DNA from: an uncultured Rhodopila sp.
GTDB taxonomy: Bacteria; Pseudomonadota; Alphaproteobacteria; Acetobacterales; Acetobacteraceae
Direction of reading: 5' to 3'
DNA length: 64,000 nt
Assembly (NCBI GenBank): GCA_903851415.1
Contig: CAINOE010000155.1
Span: 1 to 64,000, forward strand
The position numbers were made by a program, and so were the translations under genes. This document shows positions 1 to 9,798 of the stretch, in pieces. A model generated the notes under the pieces. It was not told where the DNA came from and did no database searches. It saw only the letters and a list, made by a program, of their open reading frames with translations. Position 1 is the stretch's first letter. Every line of letters begins with the position of its first letter.

Positions 1-57
1 GATCCAAGCCTTCAATTCACTGGCCGGAGGCGAAGATCCAGTTTATGATTTTGTTTT

Positions 58-103
58 CTGATCGCATCGATCGGTCAGCTAGCTGACCGATCGATGCGAT
101 CAG
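58..103. repeat. 46-bp perfect palindrome without loop
   Basis: The two 23-nt halves, centred between positions 80 and 81, are exact reverse complements of each other. It lies about 50 nt past the 3' end of the minus-strand molybdopterin gene. Neither side carries a T-tract that would make a classical intrinsic terminator. It could act as a bidirectional transcription block, a protein-binding site or a recombination or element end. The function is unknown. Confidence 0.9.
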
Positions 104-152
104 GCCACGGACCTATTTACACAGTAGATCGGACACTCCCAGTTGACAGGAA

Positions 153-1811
153 TTACCCAACCCCCTCCGGTCGCATCCCCCGCGGCAGCGTCGCCAGCGA
201 CTCCGCCGTATCGAAATCCCGCAGCACCGCATCATCCCCCATCTCCACCTCCGCCACGCTTTCCATATACTTCCCGACCAGGGACCGCGCCCCCGAATCC
301 CCCGAAAGCTCCAGAATCTCCGGGAAGAAACGACGATCCCACAGCATCGGATTGCCCTGCTTCCCCCGGAACGCCGGCAGCACGATCAGCCGCCCCTCCT
401 GCGGATCGTACGTCCCCAACAACCGATCCATCATCCGCCCGGTCACCAGCGGCATATCCCCCAGACACACCAGCGCCGCCGCGCACTCCGCCGGCACCGC
501 CGCGATCCCCGCCTTCAGGCTCGCGGCCAACCCCTCCGCATAATCCGGAGCAAACACACACCGCACCGGCCGCCCGCCCAGCGCCCGCTCGACCGCCTCC
601 GCCTGGTGCCCGGTCACCACCAGCACCGGCCGCGCCCCCGACGACAGCACATTGTCCACCACGCGCTCGATCATCGTCCGGCCCGATCGATCCGCCACCA
701 GCAGCTTGTTATGCGGCGCCATCCGCTGCGACCGCCCGGCCCCGAGCACCACAGCCGCGATCGAGGGCGCACTGCGCGGCGCCATTCCCGACCGCCCCGC
801 CGCCGGTGCCTTCTCCCGCGGCATCGGCCGTGCCTCCATCTCCTTCAGCAGCCCGCCAGCGCCCATCAGCATCAGATCGCGCGGCGTCACCTCGATCCCG
901 GCGAACAGCCGCGACAGCACGAAGTCAATCCCGTTCAGGCTCGGGCTGCGCGCGCACCCCGGCAGCACCAGCGCCGGCCGCGAGCCGATGCGCCCCAGGC
1001 AGATCAGGTTCCCCGGATCGACGGGCATGCCGAAATGCAGGATCTCGCCGCCCGCCCGCACGATGCCCGCCGGCCCGACATCGCGCCGATCCACCACCGC
1101 CGAGGCGCCGATGACCAGGAGCAAATCGGCGCCGTCGCGCAGCAGCCCCTCCAGCGCCAGGCCGATGGCGTCCTCGGCATGCGCGCAATGCACCGGCGGC
1201 AGCAGCGAGCCGGTCAGCGCGGTCACGCGCGCCTCGGTGATGGCGATCGTCTTGTCGGTGACGCTGTCCTTCAGCCCGGGCAGCTCGGTGACGACAAGCC
1301 CGACCTTCAGCGCCCGGAACGGATGCAGCGCAAGAAGCCCGGGCCGCTGCCGCACCAGCGCCTCGGCCACCGCCAGCACGCTGCCCGGCACGGAGAACGG
1401 TATGATCTTGATCGTCGCGATCAGGTCCTTCGCCGCCACCACGGCGTAATCCGGCAAGGTGCCGACGGTCATGGCTTCATCGATCGTGTTCAGACGATCG
1501 ATCCGGGCGGCATCGACGCGCAGCAGCCCCGGCGCCTCGGCCGACAAATTCACCCGGCCCGTCGCCGCACGCGACCGCCCGATCAGCGGCGCCACCAACG
1601 GTTCGGCCAGCCGATGGGCGGCGATGTCCTCGGGGACGTCGCCGGGTTCGAGGCGGGCGCAGATCACCTCGGTCCGGCCGGCCTCGCGCAGCGCCTCGAT
1701 CGCGGCATCGTCCAGCACGGCGCCCTTGCGGATCATACGCTCGCCGACTTTCTGGCTGTGCGCCATGATGGCGCCGCGCGCGTCGGCCAGCGCGGCCGGA
1801 CCAAAGATCAT
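153..1811 (-). CDS. molybdopterin-binding / MocA-like nucleotidyltransferase fusion protein
   Basis: This 552-aa cytoplasmic protein has two parts. Residues 1 to about 335 resemble the MoeA/MogA-like molybdopterin-binding fold, with a VIGASAVVDRRD stretch near 230. From about residue 350 a MobA/MocA-type NTP-transferase domain follows, starting with LGAGRSQRM and a Lys in HNKLL, with CLGDMPLV as the metal and nucleotide site. Enzymes with the second domain transfer CMP or GMP onto molybdopterin to make the dinucleotide cofactor of xanthine dehydrogenase or CO dehydrogenase type enzymes. It overlaps the upstream xdhC-like gene by 4 nt, so the two are probably co-translated. The fusion is a known architecture. 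Whether it uses CTP or GTP cannot be told from sequence. Confidence 0.85.
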   Translation of the reverse strand: MIFGPAALADARGAIMAHSQKVGERMIRKGAVLDDAAIEALREAGRTEVICARLEPGDVPEDIAAHRLAEPLVAPLIGRSRAATGRVNLSAEAPGLLRVDAARIDRLNTIDEAMTVGTLPDYAVVAAKDLIATIKIIPFSVPGSVLAVAEALVRQRPGLLALHPFRALKVGLVVTELPGLKDSVTDKTIAITEARVTALTGSLLPPVHCAHAEDAIGLALEGLLRDGADLLLVIGASAVVDRRDVGPAGIVRAGGEILHFGMPVDPGNLICLGRIGSRPALVLPGCARSPSLNGIDFVLSRLFAGIEVTPRDLMLMGAGGLLKEMEARPMPREKAPAAGRSGMAPRSAPSIAAVVLGAGRSQRMAPHNKLLVADRSGRTMIERVVDNVLSSGARPVLVVTGHQAEAVERALGGRPVRCVFAPDYAEGLAASLKAGIAAVPAECAAALVCLGDMPLVTGRMMDRLLGTYDPQEGRLIVLPAFRGKQGNPMLWDRRFFPEILELSGDSGARSLVGKYMESVAEVEMGDDAVLRDFDTAESLATLPRGMRPEGVG

Positions 1812-2506
1812 GGGGCAGGCTTGGCCGGGAGCGGTGCATTGCGGCGTACGGCGACGATCTCGGCGATGATCGACAGCGCGATCTCCGGCGCGGTGACGGC
1901 CTCGATGTTCAGCCCCACCGGCCCGCGGATGCGGGACAGGGCGTTGTCCTGATGGCCCAGTTCGCGCAGCCGCTTCAGCCGCGCCGCGTGCGTCCGGCGG
2001 GACCCGAGCGCGCCGATATAAAACGCTTGCGACTTCAGCGCGTGATCCAGCGCCGGGTCGTCCAGCTTCGGGTCATGCGTCAGGGTCACCACGGCGGTGC
2101 GGCTGTCGGGAGCGAATTTTTCCAGCGCCTCGTCGGGCCAGTCGGTCGAAACCTCCACCCCCGGGAACCGCTCGTCCGAGGCGAACGACCGCCGCGGGTC
2201 GACGATGGTGACGGCAAACCCGCACGGCACGGCGAACGGCACCAGCGCCTGGGCGATATGCACCGCGCCGACGACGATCAGCCGCAACGGCGGGTTATAG
2301 GCGTGCAGGAAGAAATCGGTCTCGCCAATCCGCACGGTGCCGCTCTCGTCCCGCTCCAGCGCGCGCGACGCGGCTTCGTTCAACTCCGCGGGCGCTTCGG
2401 GGTCGGGCAGCAGGCGCTGCTCGCCGGATGGAAGCCGGGTCGCCAGCACGACGGGATGCTTGTCGCGTTTTGCCTGGTCCAGCGCGGCGAGGATCTCTGG
2501 GGTCAT
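1808..2506 (-). CDS. XdhC family protein (molybdoenzyme maturation)
   Basis: This 232-aa protein matches the Rossmann-type XdhC C-terminal domain, with LIVVGAVHIAQALVPFA near residue 75, IVDPRRSF, VTLTHDPKLDD and the conserved IGALGSRRT segment. XdhC proteins bind molybdenum cofactor, protect it and pass it on for sulfuration and insertion into xanthine dehydrogenase-family enzymes. The short N-terminal XdhC/CoxI segment is reduced here, so a partner with that half may be encoded elsewhere. It starts with ATG at 2506 and its end overlaps the start of the MocA-like gene by 4 nt, which supports an operon. No molybdoenzyme structural gene lies in the window. Confidence 0.85.
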   Translation of the reverse strand: MTPEILAALDQAKRDKHPVVLATRLPSGEQRLLPDPEAPAELNEAASRALERDESGTVRIGETDFFLHAYNPPLRLIVVGAVHIAQALVPFAVPCGFAVTIVDPRRSFASDERFPGVEVSTDWPDEALEKFAPDSRTAVVTLTHDPKLDDPALDHALKSQAFYIGALGSRRTHAARLKRLRELGHQDNALSRIRGPVGLNIEAVTAPEIALSIIAEIVAVRRNAPLPAKPAP

Positions 2507-3185
2507 GGACGTTCATCCTGTGACGGAGGCGGGCATGATAACGCCCTCCGCCGGTTTGCGGGAGAGTCGGGGAGAGGGGGGTGAAGGCCGGCCTGATGCG
2601 GCCATAACGCGCGGGCATAAGCCAGCGTTGTCCGGCCCGGGCTGTTATGCAAGCTGCCGGACGGGCGCAATCCGTGCGTTGCCGCGAGCGTGCTGCGCGT
2701 GGCCGCCGGCAGGGATCTCGGCCTCCCCGCGGTCGGGGCGGAGACCCCGGCGGTGGCGATGGAAGGAGTCCGGCCATGGCGCGCGACATCGAGGCGGCCG
2801 CGGAGTGGTGGCGCCTGGCCGTTCAACCCTCCGTCCGGCGGCGGGCGGTAGTCCGATCGGAAATTGCCGGCAAAACCCGGGCAAGCCCGCAAGTCTGCCC
2901 GTCGCCCTCGCGGCGGTCAGTCTAGACGAAATGGTTCGGGCGATGATCCCGGCTTTCGATAAGTCCGGGTTCATTCCCGGCCAGTCAGGTATCCGTCAGC
3001 GTCCAGGTATCCACCGCCTTCGGCGATGGCACCGCACCCACCATACATAGAGATGCAACGATTAATTTTGCAAACAATGGCCAGATCAACATATATGCCG
3101 ATCAGCATGGCTCTGGCGGGTCGGCATGTCGCTCCTCCGCCCGACGTCCTGAGGAGTCCGCCGGCTGAATGACCGCGTCCGAACC
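2507..3185. other. intergenic region, no gene recognised
   Basis: This stretch of about 680 nt lies between the divergent xdhC-like gene and the flippase gene. Open frames here have skewed composition and resemble no family I know. I searched by eye for tRNA and riboswitch-like features and found none. Composition becomes AT-richer around 3050-3100, where the flippase promoter would be expected. Confidence 0.5.
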
Positions 3186-4679
3186 ATGATGGAGCGCGAG
3201 GCCGAGAGCCTGGGGCATACGGTCGTCTCCGCCGTCGGCTGGTCAACCGGCATCAAGGTGGCGTTCCAGCTTGTCACCTGGGTCATGACCCTGGCGGTGA
3301 TCCGCATCCTGACGCCGGACGACTATGGCCTCATGGCGATTTCGCAGGTCTTCATCAATTTCATGGCCATCTTTGCCAACCTCGGTCTCGGCGACGCGCT
3401 GGTGCAGCAGGAGAACACCCCCAGGCCGGTCGCCTCCGCCGTCTTCGGGGTCAGCATCGTGCTTTCGGCAATCCTGACCGTGATGCTGTGCCTGGCCGCC
3501 TATCCGATCGCTCAGGCGTACAGCGACCCCCGCCTGGTATTGCTCATCCAGGTCGCCAGCCTCGGGTTCCTCTGCAGCGGGCTTTCGACCCTTCCGCGGG
3601 CCTATCTGACCAAGAGCCTCCGTATCCGCCCGATGTTCATCATGGAGTTGTCGTCGGGGCTGATCGGATCAGTCGTGGTGATCGTCCTGGCCTATGCGGG
3701 CTACGGCGTCTGGTCGCTGATGCTCGGCACATTGGCCAACAGCATCATCCGCTTGCTCGGCTTCGCGGTGCTGACCGCGGAGTACTATGTCCGGCCCAGC
3801 CTGGATCTTGCGCTGATCAGGCCGCTCTATTCGTACGGCGCCTACCGCACGCTGTCCATCATCGCGTGGACCCTTTTCACGTCGGCGGACACGCTCATCC
3901 TCGGGCGCTTGCTCGGTCCGGCCGAGCTTGGCCTATACACCGTCGCGCTGAACTTCGCCGGCATGCCGCTGAGCAAGATAGCGCCCATTCTCAACTCGGT
4001 CGCCTTCCCGGCGTTTGCCATGGTTCAAAGCAGGCCGGCCAAGGCCCGCTTCTATGCCATGAAGGCAACGCGGCTGATGGCAGTCGTCTCGGTGCCGGTG
4101 TTTTTCGGCATTTCCGCCGTCGCGCCGGAGATCGTCGACCTGGTGTTCGGGCCGAAATGGGAGGCGGCCAAGCCCATCCTCGCGGTGCTTTCGATCGCGA
4201 TAACCTTCCGCGCGATCCTGCTGGTCATCCCGAATTACCTGTTGGGTATCGGCGATGCCCGGGCCAGCTTCCTGTGCACGGCGTTCGGCCTGCTGCTGTT
4301 CCCGCCGGCGTTTCTCATCGGCTGCCTTTGGGGTGTCGAGGGCGTCTGCTACGCCTGGCTTCTGGGCTACCCGGTGATGTTCGCCGTCAATGCCCTGATC
4401 GCGTCCGGTGCCGACCGTCTCGACTTCACTGCGGTTCTGGCGATCCCGCTGCGGCCTATAGTGGCAGGCATCGTCATGCTCGTTGCGGTGTGGCAATTGC
4501 GGCCCTACCTTCCCGAAGCCGCTCCAGAGGTTGTCAGGGTGGCGATTCTCGTTGCGGCCGGGGCGGCGACCTACGCGGTGGTCATGATCCTGGCTTTCCG
4601 GCCGCTGGTGTTGGAGATCGTGTCGCTGTTCGCAAGGAAACCTGCCGCGCCGGCTGCAGTCACGACCCGCACGGCTTAG
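3186..4679 (+). CDS. Wzx-type polysaccharide flippase (lipopolysaccharide biosynthesis protein)
   Basis: This 497-aa integral membrane protein has about 12-14 hydrophobic segments spread over its length and the MOP-superfamily start expected for WzxC/RfbX proteins: an early amphipathic helix, then GIKVAFQLVTW, RILTPDDYGLMA and GLGDALVQQ. Such proteins move undecaprenyl-linked oligosaccharide across the inner membrane. The start is the first of two adjacent ATGs (3186 or 3189). There are no polymerase or glycosyltransferase genes beside it, but HldE and several glycan-related genes follow within 10 kb, which fits an envelope biosynthesis neighbourhood. Confidence 0.85.
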   Translation: MMEREAESLGHTVVSAVGWSTGIKVAFQLVTWVMTLAVIRILTPDDYGLMAISQVFINFMAIFANLGLGDALVQQENTPRPVASAVFGVSIVLSAILTVMLCLAAYPIAQAYSDPRLVLLIQVASLGFLCSGLSTLPRAYLTKSLRIRPMFIMELSSGLIGSVVVIVLAYAGYGVWSLMLGTLANSIIRLLGFAVLTAEYYVRPSLDLALIRPLYSYGAYRTLSIIAWTLFTSADTLILGRLLGPAELGLYTVALNFAGMPLSKIAPILNSVAFPAFAMVQSRPAKARFYAMKATRLMAVVSVPVFFGISAVAPEIVDLVFGPKWEAAKPILAVLSIAITFRAILLVIPNYLLGIGDARASFLCTAFGLLLFPPAFLIGCLWGVEGVCYAWLLGYPVMFAVNALIASGADRLDFTAVLAIPLRPIVAGIVMLVAVWQLRPYLPEAAPEVVRVAILVAAGAATYAVVMILAFRPLVLEIVSLFARKPAAPAAVTTRTA

Positions 4680-4945
4680 GCCGCGTTCGGCCGCCGCCGG
4701 CTTGGTCCGGGCGCGATTCGAGATAGCGGCTTGACTGCCGCTCGCGCCGTCTCCACGGCCGCTCGGGAATCGTTACATGCGGACCGGCCGATCGGCGGGC
4801 GGCGCGAACCTCGTGGAATTCTGACGGCCGAAGCCATCCTGGCGCATGATAACGATGCCATAGGTGTGATCGCCCCTTGCTTCTTTTCCGTGTGCTACGC
4901 GAAGATGGGTTGCACGGATGCGACAGTCCCGTTACGGCAGGCTCA

Positions 4946-6436
4946 ATGAATCAGATAATGCCAGGATCCGCATCGCGCGGGGACGAACCACAGCCGGATC
5001 TAGCGGCAGCCGTTCGCCGGCTGGTCCACACCAACGTATTGGTGGTGGGCGATGTCATGCTCGACCGCTACACCTATGGCGAGGTGTCGCGGATCAGCCA
5101 GGAAGCGCCGGTGCCCATCCTGTCGATCGACCGGGAGGTTGCCTTGCCGGGCGGCGCCGGGAATGTGGTGCGCAATCTGACCGCGCTGGGATCCGCCACA
5201 GCGTTCATTTCCGTCGTCGGCGACGACCAGGCCGGCTCGGACCTCACCGGACTTATCGGCGGCCAGCCCAACGTCGAACCCTGGCTGCTGGTCCAGGGCG
5301 GCCGCACGACCACGCTGAAGACCCGGCTGCTCGCCGCGGGCCAGCAATTGCTCCGCGCGGACCGTGAGCAAACCGACCCGATCCAGCCGCGTCTGGCCGA
5401 ACGCATGTTGCGAATCGCCATGGACGCGATGGCGGCGACCAGCGTCACCGTGCTGTCGGACTACGGCAAGGGCGTGCTGGCGGGGGATATTCCGGCCCGG
5501 CTGATCGCCGCGGCGCGCAAGGCCGGCCGCAAGCTGATCGTCGATCCGCGCGGCAGCGACTTCGCCCGCTATGCCGGGGCCGACGTGGTGATGCCGAACC
5601 GCGGCGAACTCGGCGCCGCCGCGCGCATGCCGGTGAATACCGAGGCCGCCATCGTCGCCGCCGCGCAGACGATCCGCACCCAGCATGGCTTCGGCGCCGT
5701 CGTGGTGACCCGCGGCAATGACGGCATGACCCTGGTGGATGCATCCGGCGTGTATCACTTCCCCGCCGAGGCGGCGGAGGTTTACGACACGTCCGGGGCA
5801 GGCGACAACGCGCTGGCCATGCTGGGCGCTGCCTTGGCGGCGAAGCTTGATCTGCCGATCGCGGTGCGGCTCGCTAACCTCGCCGCCGGCATCTCCGTCG
5901 GCAAAGTCGGCGCCTCCGTGGTGCGGGAGGCGGATCTGATGGCGGCGTTGACGCCGCAGCGCAGCGCCCTGCGCAAGATCGTCAGCCGCGAGGAAGCGGT
6001 CGAGCAGGCCGAACGCTGGCGCCACCGCGGCTGGCGTGTCGGCTTCACCAACGGCTATTTCGACCTGCTGCACCAGGGGCATATCCATCTGCTGGAGCAG
6101 GCCCGCGCCGCCTGCGACCGTCTGATCGTCGGCGTGAACAACGATATCAGCGTGCGCCGCGGCAAGGGCGTGCCGCATCCGGTGCAGCCGGAGGCGGCGC
6201 GCGCCGCTGTGCTGGCCAGCTTCGCCTGCGTCGATGAGGTCTGCCTGTTCGAGGAGGACACGCCCGAAGCGCTGATCGAGGCTTTGCGCCCGGACGTGCT
6301 GATCAAGGGCGCCAACCACCCGCGCGAGGATATCGCCGGCGCCGATCTGCTGCGGGCCTGGGGCGGGCGGCTGATGCAGATCGATCTGCTGTCGGAAGAT
6401 CCGCCGCAGCCCGGACTGGCGACGCTGCGGGGCTGA
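4946..6436 (+). CDS. hldE: bifunctional heptose 7-phosphate kinase / heptose 1-phosphate adenylyltransferase
   Basis: This 496-aa cytoplasmic enzyme makes ADP-heptose for the LPS inner core. The N-terminal ribokinase-like domain shows VVGDVMLDRY, ALPGGAGNVV and the DTSGAGDN catalytic motif (Asp as base; Ser replaces the usual second Thr). From about residue 335 the cytidylyltransferase-like domain follows, with GFTNGYFDLLHQGH, whose HxGH binds the nucleotide. Both halves are complete and the length matches the family. I chose ATG 4946; the frame is open upstream to 4877, but that extension is low-complexity and unlike known HldE. The ribosome-binding site is weak. Confidence 0.93.
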   Translation: MNQIMPGSASRGDEPQPDLAAAVRRLVHTNVLVVGDVMLDRYTYGEVSRISQEAPVPILSIDREVALPGGAGNVVRNLTALGSATAFISVVGDDQAGSDLTGLIGGQPNVEPWLLVQGGRTTTLKTRLLAAGQQLLRADREQTDPIQPRLAERMLRIAMDAMAATSVTVLSDYGKGVLAGDIPARLIAAARKAGRKLIVDPRGSDFARYAGADVVMPNRGELGAAARMPVNTEAAIVAAAQTIRTQHGFGAVVVTRGNDGMTLVDASGVYHFPAEAAEVYDTSGAGDNALAMLGAALAAKLDLPIAVRLANLAAGISVGKVGASVVREADLMAALTPQRSALRKIVSREEAVEQAERWRHRGWRVGFTNGYFDLLHQGHIHLLEQARAACDRLIVGVNNDISVRRGKGVPHPVQPEAARAAVLASFACVDEVCLFEEDTPEALIEALRPDVLIKGANHPREDIAGADLLRAWGGRLMQIDLLSEDPPQPGLATLRG

Positions 6437-6500
6437 CCGCGCTCTGGCCCTTCCCCTCGGCCTGCGGCACAGTCCGTGGCGTGGAAGGGAGAAAACGGCC

Positions 6501-7427
6501 ATGGCCAAGGTCATCATCAGTTGCGCTGTCACCGGGGCGATCCATACCCCCAGCATGTCCGACTACCTGCCGATAACCCCGGAGGAGATCGCCCGCTCCT
6601 CGATCGAGGCGGCGGAGGCGGGGGCGGCGATCATCCATCTTCACGCCCGGAATCCGCTTGACGGCTCGCCGACGCCCGATCCGGCGGTCTTCATGCAGTT
6701 CCTGCCGGTGATCAAGCAAAGCACCGATGCGGTGATCAACATCACCACCGGCGGCGGGCTGAGCATGACCCTGGACGAGCGCCTCGCTGCGCCGCTGGTG
6801 GCGAAGCCGGAGATGTGCAGCCTGAACATGGGCAGCATGAACTTCAACATCTCCCGCGCGGCGGACAAAATCACCCGGTGGAAGTTCCCGTGGGAGAAGG
6901 CGTACCTCGACGCCACCGACAACTTCATTTTCCGCAATACGTTCCGGGACATCGAGGGCATCGTCGAAAAGCTGGGCAAGGGCCACGGCACGCGGTTCGA
7001 GTTCGAGTGCTACGACATCGGCCATCTCTACAACCTGGCCTACTGCCTGGACCGCAAGATCGTGGAGCCGCCGCTGTTCGTGCAATCGATCTTCGGCATC
7101 ACCGGCGGCATCGGCGCGGAACCGCGGAACCTGCTGTTCGCCAGGGAAACGGCCGATCGCTTGTTTGGCGATCAATATGTCTGGTCGGTTCTGGCGGCCG
7201 GGCGGCACCAGATGGCGTTCACCACCATGGCCGGAATCACTGGCGGCAACGTCCGGGTTGGCCTGGAAGACAGCCTGTATATCGGCAAGGCCCAGCTTGC
7301 GAAGTCGAACGCCGAGCAGGTGGCGAAGATCCGCCGCATCCTGGAGGAGTTAAGTTTAGAGATCGCGACGCCGGCGGAGGCGCGGGAAATCCTCGCGCTG
7401 AAGGGCGGCGACCGGGTGGGTTTCTGA
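6501..7427 (+). CDS. BKACE family enzyme (beta-keto acid cleavage; 3-keto-5-aminohexanoate cleavage type)
   Basis: This 308-aa TIM-barrel protein of the DUF849/BKACE family condenses a beta-keto acid with acetyl-CoA to yield acetoacetate and a CoA ester. The zinc-binding histidines are seen at 46 and 48 in IIHLHARNP, with ITTGGG near 81-86 and GLEDSLYIG near 254-262. The start ATG at 6501 is preceded by a GGGAG-like site. It stands alone between hldE and a convergent gene, with no lysine-fermentation or carnitine genes nearby, so the true substrate is unknown. Family members differ mainly in the residues contacting the keto acid side chain. Confidence 0.88.
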   Translation: MAKVIISCAVTGAIHTPSMSDYLPITPEEIARSSIEAAEAGAAIIHLHARNPLDGSPTPDPAVFMQFLPVIKQSTDAVINITTGGGLSMTLDERLAAPLVAKPEMCSLNMGSMNFNISRAADKITRWKFPWEKAYLDATDNFIFRNTFRDIEGIVEKLGKGHGTRFEFECYDIGHLYNLAYCLDRKIVEPPLFVQSIFGITGGIGAEPRNLLFARETADRLFGDQYVWSVLAAGRHQMAFTTMAGITGGNVRVGLEDSLYIGKAQLAKSNAEQVAKIRRILEELSLEIATPAEAREILALKGGDRVGF

Positions 7428-7522
7428 ACCGAGGCGCCGGCCGCGGCATCCGCCTCGACGGGCAGGTCGCGGGTCGAAGCCGGCAACGGAGTTGACTGCC
7501 CGTATTCCTGTGTCGCGGCCGG

Positions 7523-9736
7523 TCAGCCGGCTGCGGCCTGTGCCCTTCGAGCCTGCAACGCGGCCCACTGATTGCGCAGGTGGGCATTTCCGGGAGCCAG
7601 TTCGATCGCCCTCCGAAACACGCTGTCCGCCTCCCCGACGCGGCCGTTCAATTGCAGGATGTGCGCCAGATGCCCCTGCGCCTGCGCGTCGTTCGGGTTG
7701 TGTTGCACCGCCAGGCGCACCTCCGCCAGGGCTTCGTCGAGCCTGCGCTGCCGCGCGAGCACGTCGCTCAGCAGCAAGCGAAAATCGGCTTTCCCCGGCG
7801 CCAGGCCGATCGCCTTCCGCAGCGCCGCTTCTGCGCGCTCAAGTTCATCCATGCGCGCCAGCACATGCGCCAGATGGGCGTAAGCCTCGGCGTTGCCCCC
7901 ACCGATTTCGGCAGCTTCCCGCGCCACGGCCACGGCTTCCTCGAAGCGCTTTGCCTGCATCAGCAGGGCGCTGAGTTCGCGACGGATCTGAATATCGCCC
8001 GGCGCCAGCCTGGCGGCCTGCCAGAAAGCGGCCTCGGCCGCGACTGCATCGCCGGTCAGACGAAGCACATGCGCGAGATGGGCATAGGCACGGGCGCTTG
8101 CGGGATCGCAGATCGCCGCCGCATAGGCGTCGGTCAAAGCCTCCTCCGGCTGCTGCAGCCGAAGCAGGAAATCACTGAGCAGCACGCGATATTGACTCGC
8201 GTCCGGTGCGAGCTCGACAGCTTTGCGCAGCGGAGCGATGGCGTCCTGCACGCGGTTGCCGCCCGCCAGAATCTGCGCCAGCCGCGCATGCACGGCGGCG
8301 TTGTCCGGTTGAAATGCGATGACGTCCTGAAGCTCCCGAATCCCCCCCTCGATGTCGCCTGCCGCCGCCCGTTGGCTCGCCAACTCCATCCGCGGGGCGA
8401 CGGAGTACGGGTCCAGCAGGCTTGCCTGCTGCAAGCAGCGGATCGACCCGTCCGCGTCGCCGCGCTGCCGGAGCAGGTTCGCGAGCAGCCGATGATTATG
8501 CGCCTCCGCCGGTTCGCAGGCGACCGCCGAACGCAGGATCTCTTCGGCGTCCTCGAGCCGGCCAAGCAGGCGCAGGCGTTCGCCCAGGCTGGCGCGATAC
8601 GATCCGGTCTCGGGATCGATCTCGATGGAGCGCCGCAGCGCCGCCATGCCTTGCTCGTCGTCGCCGGCATGAAACAAGGCGCGAGCCAGGGCCGAATGAC
8701 CCTCGGCCGAACCCGGGCTGCGGGTCACCCCGACCTTCAGCAGCGCCAGCGCGGCGTCGAGGTTGCCGGAATGATTGTAGAAAAGTCCTTTCTCCAGGGC
8801 GTCGTTCCACTCGTAGCGCATGTAGCGCAGCGCGGAGTCGCGGAACGTGAACGAACCCTCTCGGAGGAACCGGTAGCGCCGGTCCGGTGCCACGAAATCC
8901 AATCCCCAGTGCCGGCAGACGCTCGGATGCAATGGCGTTTCGTCCTTCGGAAACGGCGTTACCCGGACGCCGCTCCGCATCCGTTCGATGTCATCCTCAG
9001 CAGCGCCAAGCTGCCGAAACAGTTGCGCAGCCAGCGTCACGGCGATCCGCGTGTTCGGATGGTACGGGGTCAGAAAGACCTGCTCCGTGCGAAAATGCGC
9101 CTCTATGACGTCGGCGATCCGGTATCCGGTGGCCTGATCGCGTGACCGTTGTCTATCCATGACGAGTTCATGAAGCCGGTCGAGATTCACCCGGCTCGTA
9201 ACGTCCAGCGCCTCATACGCCGCCACCGCTGCTTCGGGATCGGCATTGGCCAGGATCATCCGGTTGAGGTAGGAATCGCCGGCTTCGCCCGGGTATGGGC
9301 CGATCGGCATGAACGGATAGGGGGTGTTGTTCGGATGCGCCTGGCCGGAAAACGGCCACAGGAACGCCGCCGTCACCACCGGAACAAAAATCCGCGGCGC
9401 CGTGGCGGCGAGGCCGGCCATATCCGCCTGCGGACCCAGATCGAGCACCTGCTCGACCACAAGATCCGCCTGCTCGATCGCCGTCGCCGCCTCCGGCGTC
9501 AGATCCTCGTAGGACGCAATGACCTTCAGGATATCGCCGGTCCCGCCGGCAACGTAACGCTCATACAAAGCCGCCATGACCCCCAACTGGCAGTTGCCGA
9601 TGAGGACGATCCGGCGCCGGCCGGGGGATTTCCTGCGCGATCCGATCCTGGCGGCAGACGTTTCCGCAGGGATTGCAACGCTACCGGTCGCATCTTCCCC
9701 GGTAACAGCCGGCTGGTCTGCAACGTTCATTGCCAT
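7523..9736 (-). CDS. WcbI-like polysaccharide-modifying protein with C-terminal TPR array
   Basis: The N-terminal part (about 45-325) matches WcbI-type enzymes of capsule biosynthesis: a RIVLIGNCQLG loop, FLWPF near 113, and HPSV and YMRYEW blocks near the domain end. WcbI proteins are thought to act as acetyl- or sulfo-transferases on surface polysaccharide. Residues about 330-735 form roughly a dozen 34-residue tetratricopeptide repeats (EDAEEILRSAVACEPAEA and similar), probably for protein interaction. Start choices are GTG 9751, ATG 9736 and ATG 9730; I prefer an ATG because no ribosome site precedes the GTG. It is the only intact WcbI gene here; two broken relatives lie at 12.3-13.8 kb. 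Confidence 0.75.
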   Translation of the reverse strand: MAMNVADQPAVTGEDATGSVAIPAETSAARIGSRRKSPGRRRIVLIGNCQLGVMAALYERYVAGGTGDILKVIASYEDLTPEAATAIEQADLVVEQVLDLGPQADMAGLAATAPRIFVPVVTAAFLWPFSGQAHPNNTPYPFMPIGPYPGEAGDSYLNRMILANADPEAAVAAYEALDVTSRVNLDRLHELVMDRQRSRDQATGYRIADVIEAHFRTEQVFLTPYHPNTRIAVTLAAQLFRQLGAAEDDIERMRSGVRVTPFPKDETPLHPSVCRHWGLDFVAPDRRYRFLREGSFTFRDSALRYMRYEWNDALEKGLFYNHSGNLDAALALLKVGVTRSPGSAEGHSALARALFHAGDDEQGMAALRRSIEIDPETGSYRASLGERLRLLGRLEDAEEILRSAVACEPAEAHNHRLLANLLRQRGDADGSIRCLQQASLLDPYSVAPRMELASQRAAAGDIEGGIRELQDVIAFQPDNAAVHARLAQILAGGNRVQDAIAPLRKAVELAPDASQYRVLLSDFLLRLQQPEEALTDAYAAAICDPASARAYAHLAHVLRLTGDAVAAEAAFWQAARLAPGDIQIRRELSALLMQAKRFEEAVAVAREAAEIGGGNAEAYAHLAHVLARMDELERAEAALRKAIGLAPGKADFRLLLSDVLARQRRLDEALAEVRLAVQHNPNDAQAQGHLAHILQLNGRVGEADSVFRRAIELAPGNAHLRNQWAALQARRAQAAAG

Positions 9737-9798
9737 TTCTGCCCCGATCACGATGACACTGCGCGGTAATACACTGCTTGCGCGACGATGCTAAATCT

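Noticed and set aside
58..103. Palindrome as intrinsic terminator
   Set aside because: Neither direction has a T-run after the stem, so it was listed as a repeat of unknown role.
2507..3185. Riboswitch or tRNA in the long gap before the flippase gene
   Set aside because: No cloverleaf, T-loop or cobalamin-type core could be recognised by eye.
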